From Undaria pinnatifida (lineage: Eukaryota > Sar > Phaeophyceae > Laminariales > Alariaceae): DNA of 64,000 bases. The first letter of the stretch is position 1; the number at the start of each line of letters is the position of its first letter. The notes under the pieces are model-generated. The model did no database searches, was not told where the DNA came from, and worked only from the letters and a program-made list of their open reading frames with translations. Location: contig JABAKD010000001.1 of the NCBI GenBank assembly GCA_012845835.1, positions 14,316,382 to 14,380,381 on the forward strand. Direction: 5' to 3'. A program made the position numbers and the translations under genes. Positions 1 to 10,889 of this stretch are shown here, one piece after another.

Positions 1-1265
1 TACGTTCCGCACCCGGGGCAAGGTCTGTTGGTTATGTAGCACTACCCCCTGAGCTACTCCGTCACAAGGCACTTGTCACGTGTTGGGGGGAGAGCCCCGG
101 AGATCTCCGTCACGAAGTCGGCGAGAATCGAGAACGAACTCGAAAAGTCACGTGACTACTGAGAAGCTCAGTGGGTAGTGCTATATAACCAACAAGGTAA
201 TGCCCTGCCCGATTTTGCAGTACAGGGTGTTTTGACGGTGGTTGCAGAGTCCCGTGGACAATAACGCCCGGTCCATTCGTGACTCGATCGCAAGGCGTGA
301 GTGGAGCGTTCGAGTTGTCCACGGACGGGAGGGAAGGGACTTACCACCACATACTTACACCTGGAACGTGCTTTGAATGTGCTTTGGCGTCGTACATACA
401 GGGAACTCGAGGAGGTTCACGCACCACCAACTCGGCCACTGCCAGACACAGGCGGCGCCGAAAGGAACTGAAACTTCGTGAGGGTCAGCGAGATGATGAG
501 GGATGGCCAATGGAACAGATGTTTTACGTAAATACTAATTGCTTCTTTCAACTGGCTCCAGACGACCTGAAAAGCCACGAAATCATCGTGCGGCGGTGAA
601 AAGACGTAAGCTCCTATTTTTAGTGGCGTTCACCCGACTTACCGCAAAGTGACCGGGTTTCAGTTCAGTGTGTAAGCAACTACCGCTAGCGGAAGTACCG
701 TGAAAAAAAAAAATTCACTGCTGCGTCTGCGTTTATTTGATATAATTTCCCATGAACAATTTTTCCACGTACTACGTCGTGTTGTTGCTGGTGTAACTTG
801 AAAGAGGATGACTCTTTTTTTTTGCAAAAAGAAGGCGCCCCGCTCAGCCCCTCTCACAAAATGCCTCGTTATTTTTGCAAAAAAAAGACTAAGAAACCAA
901 GATTGCTCTATGCACGTCAGGCTTGCTAACGCCCGCCACTCGAACCCGATAAAAAAAAAAATCCGGCGACAGTGCTGTTTCCGGCTGCTCTCGAGCAGCT
1001 AGGAACCACTGCGAGACCTCGTTCCATGTGTAATCATTATTTGGAGCATTGCACCACGCAGTCTGTTGATACTTTCTCTCGCCGATTATTTTCTGAACCA
1101 GTCTGTACAGGATTACTAAGAAACCGAGCACCACAGTGGAAAAAGGTAGGCTGAGAGTTCACTGGAAACATAAATCCTGACGCCGTTATATTAAATTTAG
1201 TGTAGAACCCGCGCTTTTTTACAAGGAATAAACCCAGGCTCGGCCAACATCCCTCCCTGCTTCGT
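1..1265. other. No recognisable feature
   Basis: I see no supported gene here. Short reading frames occur on both strands, but none has a family motif or splice sites. There are several A and T homopolymer runs (around 700-710, 810-830 and 950-960). Confidence 0.5.
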
Positions 1266-1269
1266 ACGA

Positions 1270-2010
1270 CGGTGGAGGGCTTCCGATTATTATAGTGCCG
1301 GTATGCGCCAGCCCAAAATGCCGGCACTATTCAGGGCACTGGCACTATTGGTCAATTGACATTTACATGGTGGTCAATGGATATTTACATAGCCACTAGA
1401 TAATTCCAGGCGTGCCAAGCGATTTCACCGGTACCATAAGAGAACAGTGGCAATATTCAACCAGCGCTGTTCAGGGCACCGGCTCTATTTGTCATGGGGA
1501 TATATTATATATAGCGCGCGATCGGAGTATCACACACAGCTTGCAAAGATGAGTTTCGACAAAATATTCGATTTCACAGCTGGAGTGTATTTCAATTTTT
1601 ATAATATATAGCTACTACAGGTTTTTCCAGGCTTGCCAAGCGATTTCACCGGCACTATAGAGAGCAGTGGCACTATTTAACCGGCACCGCTCAGGGGACC
1701 GGCACTATTTGGAATAGGGTTACTATAGATAGTTCCAGGCGTGCCACGTGATTTCACCGGCACCATAGAGAGGAGTGGCACCATTATCCTGGGGATGTCC
1801 GCACTATTGGGAATAGGGTTTTATAGATAGTTCCAGTCCTGTCCAGCGATTTCATCGGCACTATAGAGAGCAGTGGCACTATTCAACCGGCACTATTCAG
1901 GGCACCAGCACTATTGGGAACAGGGATAGTATAAATAGTTGCAGTCGGGTCACGCGATTTTACCGGCACTATTATAGAGAGCCGCGGTACTATTGGGAGC
2001 CCCCCAACGT
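1270..2010 (+). repeat. Diverged tandem repeat rich in CCGGCACTAT
   Basis: Units of about 100-120 bp recur, each holding 'GATTTCACCGGCACTATAGAG', 'CAGTGGCACTATTCAACCGG' and 'GGGAATAGGGTT...ATAGATAGTTCCAG' in that order. At least four copies are visible from about 1405. Copies differ by point changes and small indels. A fragment of another family (1508-1612) interrupts the array. Related sequence reappears at 3110-3270 and 37785-37900, so this is also an interspersed family. No coding capacity is apparent. Confidence 0.85.
1508..1612 (+). repeat. ATG-module repeat, copy 1 (partial)
   Basis: This is the 3' part of a module found seven times in the window, plus one diverged copy. It runs from GCGCGATCGGAGTATCACAC through CAGCTTGCAAAG to an ATG, and the frame reads MSFDKIFDFTAGV followed by a TTTTTATAATATA stretch. 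It is embedded in the CCGGCACTAT array, so one inserted into or captured the other. Other copies: 22070, 29525, 32768, 41275, 42036 and 52497, with the diverged copy at 41646. Confidence 0.85.
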
Positions 2011-3025
2011 ACTAGTGCAGTAGCTTTTTCTGTACAACTGCTGTGCCAACAAGAACAGCGACAGCAACCATTTTTTTCCAATGCAAAAATTTGACCAATC
2101 CGAAAACTGCGGGCATGAAACGCTTTCCTTTACTCACGTTGCTGCAGTTTGATCATGCAAGTTTCTTTTTCGTCCTCCCCCCGTCTGGGGGGTTTCTTGC
2201 CGGAAGAAAATGGGTTATCAGCGGCAGACCGCTGCCCAGTCCACCGAACAACCGCCACGCCCGTCAAAAACACAGCAAAGCATGAAAGCAAACACAAAAA
2301 AACGTTTCAAGACAGATATAATTATAGCTCATAGAAAAAACACCGGTAGTACATGCAGGTAAAAAGGAAAGCTAATACCCGCGACCGCGTGCGTGCGTAC
2401 GTACGTGAAAGTTTATTATACATACAGTCCCCCCCCCTCCCCGTTAAAGAACAATGCGAGGGAGAGAGGAGGGGGGGGGGCAACCGCCACGCCCGCACAA
2501 CAACAGCATTTTACTGCGCCAGCAGCAGCAGCAACAACTATAACAGCGTCTTCTGCTATCAATATCAACCCCCGCACTAACAGCCTTCGCAGGCACTTGC
2601 ATTGCGGCGCAGCAACACATACAACAGCTTCTTCTGCTATTAATACAAGACCAGCAGCAAAAAAAAGAGGAAACCACGGCCAGGCCCCGCGCACCACGAA
2701 CGACCATAAAGGCACGCTGTATCGCGGTGCCCCCTACTGCATGTACCCTGCCAGGCCGAGATCGCCCGCCATACTTGTATTCGTCTCCCGCCGTATGACA
2801 CGCAAGAAAACACCCCGCCTGAAGAGTAATTTCGGGGGGGACTTTCATGACTACCAGGGGGGGGGGCACACACGCCCTAGGAAGACTCTCGGAGCCGATC
2901 TTCTAAAAAAAAACGAAGGAACACACGACGAAAACGGCGGATTCGGAAAGATGTCATCGATATATTTCCATAAGAGCCATCGCTCGGCGCTCGCCCCCCC
3001 CCACCCCCCCCCCCCCCTCCCCCGT
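2011..3025. other. Low-complexity noncoding stretch
   Basis: Contains C runs (near 2430, 2995-3020), G runs (2470-2480, 2858-2868) and AACAGC-type triplets. A 376-codon frame spans 2393-3523 on the plus strand. Its translation is shaped by the homopolymer and triplet runs and shows no domain, so I do not call it a gene. Confidence 0.5.
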
Positions 3026-3270
3026 TGTCGAAAAAAACTAGCTTGGAAAAGTGTGCTATCTTGCGTGTTATTACCAGTTACAGCAGTGGTGCTGTTTGAC
3101 ATCGTAGTGCCAGTATTGGCCAGCCGGAAATACCGGCACTTATGGAGGCAACCGGCACTGCTTCGCCTACTGCCACCGCCGGTTGTTCCCATCTGTGCCA
3201 AGCGGTTTCACCGGCTCTACAGCGGGAAACCGGCACTACTCAACCGGCACTATAGAGGGACCACTACTGC
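3026..3270 (+). repeat. Interspersed repeat fragments
   Basis: The first part (TTGTCGAAAAAAAC ... GTGTGCTATCTTGCGTG) matches the units at 24200-25110. The second part (3110-3270) is a diverged CCGGCACT copy with 'CAAGCGGTTTCACCGGC' and 'CAACCGGCACTATAGAGGGA', as in 1270-2010. Confidence 0.7.
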
Positions 3271-3620
3271 ATACGGTATACACCCGGCCAGGTCGAGGTA
3301 TCTTGCCCCCATTCCTGGCTCTTTACCAAGGGCTTTGACCTATTGTCTTACCCATTCAACCCAATACGTTACGTTGTATATCCCCCCTCCCCCCTCCCAC
3401 GCCGAAAAAAAACAAACGGTCCAGGCAAGGACGCAGACAAAAAGGACAAAAGTAAACACAACGGGGTGGGGTGAGATGGGAGCGGGGAGGGGGGGGGCGG
3501 GGGGGCTGGTGGTACTTCCGTAAGTAACCGAACCATCTCCAAGTAATCAACAACGTCGCAAGCAAAAAACAATAACCGATCCTCCCGTCATCCATCCCAT
3601 AAAAGGGGATGGTGAACATT

Positions 3621-3697
3621 TACCAATCAATCAATCAATCAATCAATCAACCCATCAATCAATCAATCAATCAATCAATCGACCAATCGACCAATTG

Positions 3698-3746
<49 letters not shown>

Positions 3747-3815
3747 CCAATCAATCAATCAACCAACCAATCAATCAATCAATTGATCAATCAACCAACC
3801 AATCACAAAATCAAG
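3621..3815 (+). repeat. AATC tetranucleotide microsatellite
   Basis: Nearly 200 bp of AATC repeats with scattered substitutions (AACC, GACC, TTGATC). It has the ordinary form of a long imperfect microsatellite. Confidence 0.97.
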
Positions 3816-4540
3816 ATCAATAAATCGATCATCTTGTGAAGAAAAAAACGAAAAACAAAAAGCGAACTGAAACGAAAAAAGAAAAAGAAAACGAAGTCCC
3901 CATCGCTTGGCCAAGACCACGCTAAACTGATACATTGTATACGGTACCTACAGCATGACACGAACAAATAAAGGGGGGCCAGAAAAAACAATCCAACAAG
4001 AAAAAAAAAAGGTGAAACGTCAAAAAGTAAAACGCCAAAAAATTGAAGCACCATCATCCATCAACCCATCGGAATCAATCACTCAGAAGGGGCGCGGAAC
4101 GTTACCGTCAACATTCAAAGTTAACTATACGGTTTAGCGTTAAAGGCACTAGCGAAAACAACGTGAACGTCAAAGTTGCGTAGCCGCCGATCGAATGCTC
4201 CCTCCCCACGAAGTCGACGCAAGAACCAACACGCTCCCGGAGCTCCCCTCCCCCAACCTTGCCTCACCAACCGAGCTGATCGAAGCCGAATCCGACCCGA
4301 CAGCCGACAGCGAAGCCGATACCCCACCCGATACCCTACTCCGACCCGATACGTGACCCAGTACCTGACAGCCGACCCGACCCAACCGGATCCAAGCCGG
4401 CCACCTAAGAAACAATATCCCCGCGTGTCGCGTGTGTACGTTTTTGTGTGTATGTCCATCTACGCCTCCCTTGCCTCGTTCCATTGATTCCCAACACCAA
4501 CAACCCAGTAAAGAGAGACAAAAATATGCGACCACATCAC
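3816..4540. other. A-rich then GATACCC-rich noncoding stretch
   Basis: Bases 3840-4060 are A-rich with AAACG/AAAAG runs. Bases 4270-4400 hold degenerate CCGATACCC/CCGACCC repeats. Frames on both strands follow this composition, and I see no gene. Confidence 0.5.
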
Positions 4541-4735
4541 AGGAAACCGCGGTTTCACGCCGTCACTGACGTAACATCCTCCCTACACTGAAATGCCAGG
4601 AGACCGCGGTTTGATCGCCCTAACTGGCCGCTCCCTACACTAAGGCTAGTATACTTAGGCTTAAACATCATCAAAGCCGCCAGCAGGTCACGGTTTGACT
4701 CCGTCGACTGACCGCTCCCCTACACTAAAGATGTA
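4541..4735 (+). repeat. Three diverged tandem units
   Basis: Three units each carry a CCGCGGTTT- or CACGGTTTGA-type start, a CGTC/GACTGACCGCT middle and a CTCCCTACACTRA end. Spacing is unequal because the second unit has an extra AT-rich segment. Confidence 0.6.
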
Positions 4736-5039
4736 TATTAAGGCCAAAATAGGCCTTGACCCGTCTAAAAAGATCGGTCCCCTACAGCACCTTTGGGGGC
4801 TATTGTCACGTTTTGGTGACAAAACTACATGGAATTCAACTCACATTCGCAGCAGACGAACTACTTGGGAACTAGTCGACTCATTCGCACCGGAAAAGCG
4901 GCGTGATTTCGAGCCGCGCCCAGCAAACCGCCTCCCTAGGTAAACATCCCCCCTCCCCCCCAGCCGGATTATGAATCCAATACTGTCGTGGTATATATCA
5001 CGATGGTGCGGTACCTTTTAGTGCGGTGAAAATCGCTCG

Positions 5040-5470
5040 TCACGACCTCGTTCTACAGTGTGGCGCATCAACCCGGAATAGTGCGGGGTCCCGCTACAGT
5101 GCGGGGTCCCGCAACAGTGCGCGTGTTGTCGCCAGGAAAGACACCGTACCAACGAGGGACCGCAACCGAGTGGTACCTGGTATACCCGTCGCACTAAAAG
5201 CCCCCAACCATACCGACCGAAGGCGTGCACCAACGATTACACAGGTGTGCCACGGGATCGCGTAGTATGTTATTTACTATGGAGGCACATGAGCTACCCG
5301 GGCATCTGTACGTACCCGAGCTACCTGTACCCTAGCTACCTCTGTATCTCTACCCGAGCTACCCTGGTGTATGTACCCGAGCTCCCCGGGTATCAGTACC
5401 CGAGTTACCCGGGTACCTACCCAAGTATGGCAATAACCAGGTTCGGTCCACGGGTACCCCGAGAGTACAT
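5040..5470 (+). repeat. GTACCCGAG/CCCGGGTA minisatellite
   Basis: Bases 5065-5125 hold three copies of AGTGCGGGGTCCCGC-like sequence. Bases 5285-5470 hold irregular TACCCGAGCTACC units mixed with CCCGGGTA. The short frames across it are by-products of the repeat. Confidence 0.75.
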
Positions 5471-5837
5471 ACCCTCTACTGTAATGCACTGAACGATGTG
5501 CGTTGCTCTGCTGATCCTCAGTGTACTTTTAATCCCCGGTAAAAGAAGCTATCATACATCGAGCAACGAACCAAGCAAAACGGGCAGTACATCAGCAGTA
5601 CAGCAGCTAGGCACGACTGGTGTTCTGGCTCAGTCTGTATGCTCGAATAATGTATGCTGCAACTTGTATGACTTTCGTGCAAAAGAGCGCGACGTTACAG
5701 AATGACCGAGCGTGTACACGCTATTAAATCCCTACCCTTGCAAGATTCAAAACGTACGACAAAATAATTTCCGTGTCCCCAGTTTTCTCATGGGTCAATC
5801 TATTTAAAAGGAGATTTCCAAGGGTGTGACAAGTAGG

Positions 5838-6180
5838 GTGCATACTCTCCGGGCACCAGGGTGCCTAAGTATGATACCCGAGTACCTCACCAAGTACGGC
5901 CAATACACACAACTTTGGTCCCTGAGTTCCCCAAAAGTACCTTACCGAACCAAAACGCATGTCTAGGAGAAGGCGGAATACTCTGAGGGTACCCGGTTAT
6001 CTACCCGAGTATGACCAAGACCAACAAGTTTGGTCCTCTCAGGTAAATCAAGATATCTACCCTACCCAACATACCCATCGACTGCTGGTGCATACTCTGG
6101 GGGTACCCGGGTACTTACCCGAGCATGACCACAACAAACAAGTTTGGTCCTACCCCAGATGCCTTACCCTACCAACCACC
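5838..6180 (+). repeat. Diverged tandem repeat of about 115 bp
   Basis: Three units share GCATACTCT...GGGTACCCGG, CTTACCCGAGTATGACCA, ACAAGTTTGGTCC and a CCTTACC end. A related fourth unit lies at 7370-7475 (GGGCACATACTCGGGTACAT...GGTTTGGTACCC). Confidence 0.75.
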
Positions 6181-6729
6181 CCTTCCGAAATCTGGCCTAT
6201 ATAACCCTGGACGGCACGCGGACATACCACGGCTGGGGCTCCAAAAACCGGGGCATTAAAAACACAAAAAGAAAGCGGCGTGCCCTGCAAAAAAAGCGAT
6301 ACCCGACAAATAATACAAAACAAAACAAAACAAAAAAGCTCGTTCCACCCCCCCTCCCACACGCATGTGCACTGCACACTGCACAGTTAATTACGTAGTA
6401 GTCAAGTCATGTCCAGCTATCTATTAATAATAAAACTATTAATAGTGTACCGTTTTATTACTCTTTGTGCTCACGCTCTCTACCAGGGGGGGGGGGGGGT
6501 CCTCTCTTTAGCCCCCCCCCCCCCCGCATTTTTTCCCACGTTTTACGCATCCAAGGGAGGTAATGCCACATCCCCAGCCAGTATGACGAGACACAAGTGC
6601 CATGACAATAAAAAGATGGACGCAAATGCCATTATGTTGCGAAAGCAAAGCAACTGCATACACAAAGCAAACTCAGTGCATACGAAACGCACGTATAAGC
6701 GAACGCAATGCAAGCGCATACTCACATAA

Positions 6730-7310
6730 TATGCGAGCAAATGCAAAGCAGGTGCAACGCAAATGCAACGCTAATGCCAAGCAGGTGCAACGCAAATGCA
6801 ACGCTAATGCAAAAGCAACGCCAAGCCAAGCCAAGCCAAGCCAAGCCAAGCAAAGCCAAGCCAAGCCAAGCAAAGCCAAGCCAAGCCAGGCCAAGCCAAG
6901 CAATGCAAAGCAATGCAAAACAATGCAAAGCAACGCAATGCAAAGCAATGCAAAGCAATGCAAAGCAATGCAAAGCAATGCAAAGCAGAGGAAAGCAAAG
7001 CAAAGCAATGCAAAGCAATGCAATGCAACGCAACGCAAAGCAAAGCAACGCAAAAGCAAAGCAAGGCAAAGCAAGGCAAGGCAAGGTAAAGCAACGCAAA
7101 GCAACGCAAAGCAACGCGAAGCAATGCAAAGCAACGCAAAGCAACGCAAAAGCAAAGCAAGGCAAAGCAAGGCAAGGCAAGGTAAAGCAACGCAAAGCAA
7201 CGCAAAGCAACGCGAAGCAATGCAAAGCAACGCAAAGCAACGCAAAAGCAATGCATACGCAATGCAAAGCAACGCTAAGCAGCGCAAGGCGAAAAAAAAG
7301 CATACGCAAT
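6730..7310 (+). repeat. GCAAA/GCCAA pentamer satellite
   Basis: The array starts with GCAGGTGCAACGCAAATGCAAC units (6755-6815), then has pure AAGCC pentamers (6823-6900), then GCAAA/GCAAT/GCAAC pentamers. A block of roughly 100 bp near 7045-7140 is repeated almost exactly at 7140-7240, so segmental duplication acted on top of slippage. Long open frames run on both strands (up to 407 and 233 codons) because a 5-bp unit lacking stops keeps every frame open. They are not genes. Confidence 0.95.
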
Positions 7311-8090
7311 GCATAACGTCATGCACGTTTCGTGGCGCATACATACCAACGATAACGAAGAGCAAATCTTCCAAGGGTGCGATAAGTAGGGCACATACTC
7401 GGGTACATACCCGGGTACAACCACTGTACCAGGTTTGGTACCCGGGAACCCTAGGGTATACACCCTACGAAACACACATGGGCAAATCTTCTAAAACACT
7501 GTCTAGCTGGCGTCGGAAGGCAACCCGAAACTCGGACCCCGCCCTCCCCCACTCCCCCAAACCTCTTTTATTCCACGCCCCCCCCCCCCCCCCCCCCCCC
7601 TGTCGAATAAACATATCTCCCGAGCGAATCTCCCCCCCTAAAAAACAGAAAGAGGCACCCTTACGTACCCCGTGGGGGGGGGGGGGGGGGGAGGAAGAAA
7701 AAAACACCCACTCCACCACCGCCGCTACCACCAAAGGTCGGTCGGTCGGGAAAAAGGATGATGGCCGGTTGCTTCCACGTCAACACCACCACCGCAAAAA
7801 AAATATACCGCGACGAAGCGCATGACACCATACACACGCACACACGGTATGTGACATCACACGCCAATGGCGCGAAACCACCCCCCCATTGCATGTATCC
7901 CACACACCCACATGGAAAAATACCACACCCCATTGGGAATATACCACAACCTCACATACGGTAAGATAGAGAGCACACCTCCGCGCTTGCTCCTGTGCCT
8001 GAAACCTCATACGGAAAAAAAAAAATGGTACGTGTGATACGACGCCCCATCCCCGCGCTCTTTGTTCCCGTGCTAAACCTCTTGACCGCC
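7311..8090. other. Noncoding with C and G homopolymers
   Basis: Contains a C run at about 7579-7600, a G run at about 7674-7691, and CACACA and ACC triplet stretches. No gene was recognised. Confidence 0.5.
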
Positions 8091-9587
8091 ACCATCACCA
8101 CCACCAACACCACCACCACCATCACCACCGCTACCATCATTGCTAACGCTGCCACCACCGCCACCATCGCCATGGGAAACCCGAGAAAACGGCGACGGCA
8201 TGGCGCCATAGGGCGACACCCTACCACCACCGCCACCTACAGCGCTATGACTCCCACCACCACCACCACCACTACCACCACCACCACCACCACTACCACC
8301 ACCACCACCACCACCGGTACCACCACCACCACCATGAGAAACGCGGGAAAACGGGGAAGGCATTCTCCCATACGGTGACCCCCTCCCCCCGTTCCCGGGT
8401 TCCTCCAAGGCCACAGTAACCGCCGTTCTAGCCGTAGAAAATCCCGACAGAGCTTGCGCTATCGGCACCGTCTCCCCGCCTCCATCTTCTACGAAATCCC
8501 TCGACGGTGAAACGGGCACCGCCACCTCATTCTCCACAGGCGCTCTCACCACCGCATCGCTTACGCCCCCTCTCCCAATTGCCCCCCCTCCTCCCACCCC
8601 CTCCCCATTCCCCCTCCCCTCCCCCCCCCCCCCCTCCCCTCCGCCTAGCGCCCCCCCCGCCCCCCGTCTTACCAGAGCCTCCCCTGCTCCCATCTCAGCG
8701 TCCACTACCATCTCCACGCCCTCACCCCCAGTTTCCACCCCCGGCTCCCCCCTATTTCTCCCTCCACCCCCGCTCCCAGAGTTTCCTTGTTGTGGCAACG
8801 TTTCATCGCGGTCGCCCAGGGGGACGTCGTGCAAGCGGAGACTTGCTTCCCCGCTCTCCACCCCAGTGGCATAACCACTACCCTTATCCCTGTTCCCGTT
8901 CCCATCGTGACCATTACCATCACCGTCACTGCCATCGTCACCGTTACTGCCGCTCCCCTCGCTACCGGTACCACAGTAGCACCCCTGCTGCCGTCTCACC
9001 CCCTCCATATCGAAAAACAACTCCTGTTCCTGCACCGTCGTTGCATCGCTGTACCCTCCATCCCCAACCCCACCCCCTTCTCCATCAGACCCCTGTCCCC
9101 TATCCCCTCCCAAAAACGCCGCGTCCAGAACAACACTCGAGTTATTATTCCCCTCCCCCTCCCCTCCCCCCTCCTCCTCATCTTCTTCCCCTCTCCGTCT
9201 CGTAGGGCTTATACCACTAACCCGCCCCGTCCATGAGCTCAAAACGCTCCCTCCACTAGCCATGGGGGATCCAGCCAAGCGACCCAACGCAGATGCTGCA
9301 TGTGCAGCAGCAGAAGTAGCCGCAGCTGACAGTCTCACAGTAGATCCCGCCCCGCCCCCGTGCGCTGCAAGGGATGCGCTCGCGGCAGGCAAATGTGCGC
9401 GGCCAATGTTCCCCCCCCCCATCCCCCCCCCCCCAATGCCACCCCCTACAGTAGTTTTTGGGGCTCTTGGAGGGGGGGCGTTAAGGGCAGATGTGTGACA
9501 TATTGCGTCGCTAGAGCGGGAGCGAAGGTGGAGAAGCTTGCCGTTAGCTCGCTTCACGGTATCTTCGTCTCGGGAAGAGGACGTGTA
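8073..9587 (-). CDS. Possible glycine-rich low-complexity protein
   Basis: On the minus strand a frame stays open from an intron-like acceptor (pyrimidine tract plus CAG at 9590-9588) to a stop at 8073, about 500 codons. The product would be Gly/Glu/Asp-rich. A ~15-residue segment, SPYGxMPSPFSRVSHG, occurs twice near the C-terminus, separated by poly-Gly encoded by the CAC tract. Stretches without repeats, such as GDRDETLPQQGNSG and SPSRDFVEDGGGETV, look like ordinary protein. No domain is recognised. Against it: the region is C-rich on the plus strand, which suppresses stops in several frames, and another frame is also open for 232 codons. The same acceptor can be used in a different frame by the neighbouring exon (see 9544-10068), in which case this frame is spurious. 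Confidence 0.3.
   Translation of the reverse strand, partial: YTSSSRDEDTVKRANGKLLHLRSRSSDAICHTSALNAPPPRAPKTTVGGGIGGGGMGGGNIGRAHLPAASASLAAHGGGAGSTVRLSAAATSAAAHAASALGRLAGSPMASGGSVLSSWTGRVSGISPTRRRGEEDEEEGGGEGEGNNNSSVVLDAAFLGGDRGQGSDGEGGGVGDGGYSDATTVQEQELFFDMEGVRRQQGCYCGTGSEGSGSNGDDGSDGDGNGHDGNGNRDKGSGYATGVESGEASLRLHDVPLGDRDETLPQQGNSGSGGGGRNRGEPGVETGGEGVEMVVDAEMGAGEALVRRGAGGALGGGEGGGGEGRGNGEGVGGGGAIGRGGVSDAVVRAPVENEVAVPVSPSRDFVEDGGGETVPIAQALSGFSTARTAVTVALEEPGNGGRGSPYGRMPSPFSRVSHGGGGGTGGGGGGGSGGGGGGSGGGGGGSHSAVGGGGGRVSPYGAMPSPFSRVSHGDGGGGGSVSNDGSGGDGGGGVGGGDGGGQEV
8091..8335 (+). repeat. CAC/ACC triplet repeat
   Basis: Long imperfect CAC trinucleotide tracts (8091-8170, 8250-8335). Read on the minus strand they give the glycine-rich C-terminal part of the frame at 8073-9587. 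Confidence 0.9.
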
Positions 9588-10068
9588 CTGAGGAGGGGGT
9601 AGGGGAGAGGGGAGAGGAATAAGAAGCAGGGGAAGCAGGAGCACAAGCAGAGGTAAAAGCAGAAGCAAAAGCAGGAGATAATCAGGACAAGCGAGGGGCA
9701 GAAGGGGGGGAGGGGGGGGGGGGGGGGGCACAAGCACTGGCAAAAAAAAACAGCACGACAAAACACAACACAACGAAGGCAAACTCAGAAAAAATAAAAA
9801 ATAAAATCAACAAAAGCGTAATCGCCCCTCCTTCTCCACTGCCTCGCACCCCTTCCCCCCCATCCGTCTGTCCGTCCCTCCCCCTCCCTCCCTCCTCCTC
9901 CCTCTGGCCCCTTTCCCCCTCTCTCCCCCGCCTCCTTTCCTTACATAATGCCTTAACCACGAATTCCACCAGAGGATAGTCTAGGGGCACAAGTTGACGA
10001 TAGTTACAAAATATTCTGCTGCCCAAGATCCTACCAACAGCTACACAAATATCAATGTATGCTACCTC
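9544..10068 (-). CDS. Possible 3' end of a spliced gene, unidentified (weakly HECT-like)
   Basis: On the minus strand a segment from about 10068 to 9945 reads VAYIDICVAVGRILG..., then QLVPLDYPLVEFVVKAL, and ends at the donor T|GTAAGG (9944). A pyrimidine-rich intron with a good acceptor (CTCCTCAG, exon at 9587) follows. Joining the two in phase gives a short tail ending in RRRYREAS and a stop at 9544. The pattern GRILG...Q.LVPLD.PL..FVVKAL loosely resembles the N-lobe of HECT ubiquitin ligases. However, a HECT domain should continue for some 200 residues after this point, so that identity is doubtful. The upstream exon boundary is unclear because a purine-rich tract precedes it. Confidence 0.4.
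9588..9944 (-). other. Probable intron, pyrimidine-rich at its 3' end
   Basis: Lies between the GTAAGG donor at 9944 and the CAG acceptor at 9588. On the minus strand it goes from G/A-rich to T-rich to C/T-rich, with a CTGAT-like branch sequence about 90 bases before the acceptor. It contains a C run (about 9710-9728 on the minus strand). Confidence 0.4.
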
Positions 10069-10124
10069 ACCTCCCTGTCTCCCTCCCTCCGTACACCCCC
10101 CCCCCCCCCTCCGTCAATGTCTCC

Positions 10125-10240
10125 CTGATCGGTGCTAACCCGACATGCTCCGTGCCGGTATTGCAGGGACACAAGGGCCTACGGTCCTACGGACTACGGC
10201 GATGCATAGTATCATTATTACACTCCTTCTCCCCCCTTCC
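10125..10240 (-). repeat. GTGAGGTG-family repeat, fragment
   Basis: Matches the end of the family at 15720-16060 and 56770-57450. Shared marks are GACACAAGGGCCTACGGT followed by ACTACGGCGATGCAT and then a pyrimidine tract, in the same order as at 56893-56960. The fragment is cut off on its left. Confidence 0.65.
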
Positions 10241-10339
10241 TCTCCCCCTTCCCCCCCCGGCCGTTACCTGTGGGGTAGCAATGGCGGCGTCAAGCTCATC
10301 GTCCTGGCACGCCAGCATCCCAACCACCACCATCAGCGT

Positions 10340-10800
10340 AACATCTATCACCTGGGAAAGAGTAAGAGTAAGAGTAAGAGTAAGAGTAAGTACGGGTATG
10401 GGTATGGGTATAGGTATGGGTACGGGTGTGGGTAATGGAACGGGAAAAATAAGGGTAAACGGGTGAGAGCAAGGGCCAGGAAGATGGGAAGCGATGATGC
10501 AATGGTAACGGGTTGAGGATGATTCGGGTACGGGTACGGGTATGGGCAATGGTAAGTGCGCGGGTCTGGGTATTGGAAAGGGTAAGAGTAAAGGACAAGG
10601 GTGTGGGTATGGGTACGGGCGATCGGTAAGGGAATGGATAAGGGTAACGGGTAAGGCTATGGGTGCGGTAAAGGGTACGAGTAAGGGCACGGGTAAGGAC
10701 AAAGCACAAGGGAAAAGGTAAGGGTATGTGTATGGGTATGGGTACGGGTAATGGCAAGGGTACGGGTACGGGTGAGAGTAAGAGTAAGAGCAAGCGGTAA
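10340..10800 (+). repeat. Degenerate GGGTAN hexamer array
   Basis: About 460 bp of GGGTAT, GGGTAC, GGGTAA and AGAGTA hexamers with interruptions. It resembles scrambled telomeric DNA, but the unit is not the TTAGGG found elsewhere in the window. Frames on the minus strand (PYPYPY-type) reflect the repeat and are not genes. Confidence 0.85.
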
Positions 10801-10889
10801 GGGACGGGTAAATACTGTGACGACGCCACGGCAAAGATGCACCCTTTAATTGTTACCTTCTGAGGGCGGTAGCTTGAGCTCTAAGCCGT

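Noticed and set aside
2393-3523. 376-codon plus frame
   Set aside because: Dominated by Pro/Thr/His runs from C-rich and CAG-type tracts, with no domain and overlapping open frames on the other strand.
6602-7825. 407-codon plus frame and 233-codon minus frame over the GCAAA array
   Set aside because: A 5-bp unit without stop codons keeps all frames open. The translation (QSNAKQ/FALLCIA) only mirrors the repeat.
10187-10834. 215-codon PYPYPYPC-type minus frame
   Set aside because: A direct reading of the GGGTAN hexamer array.
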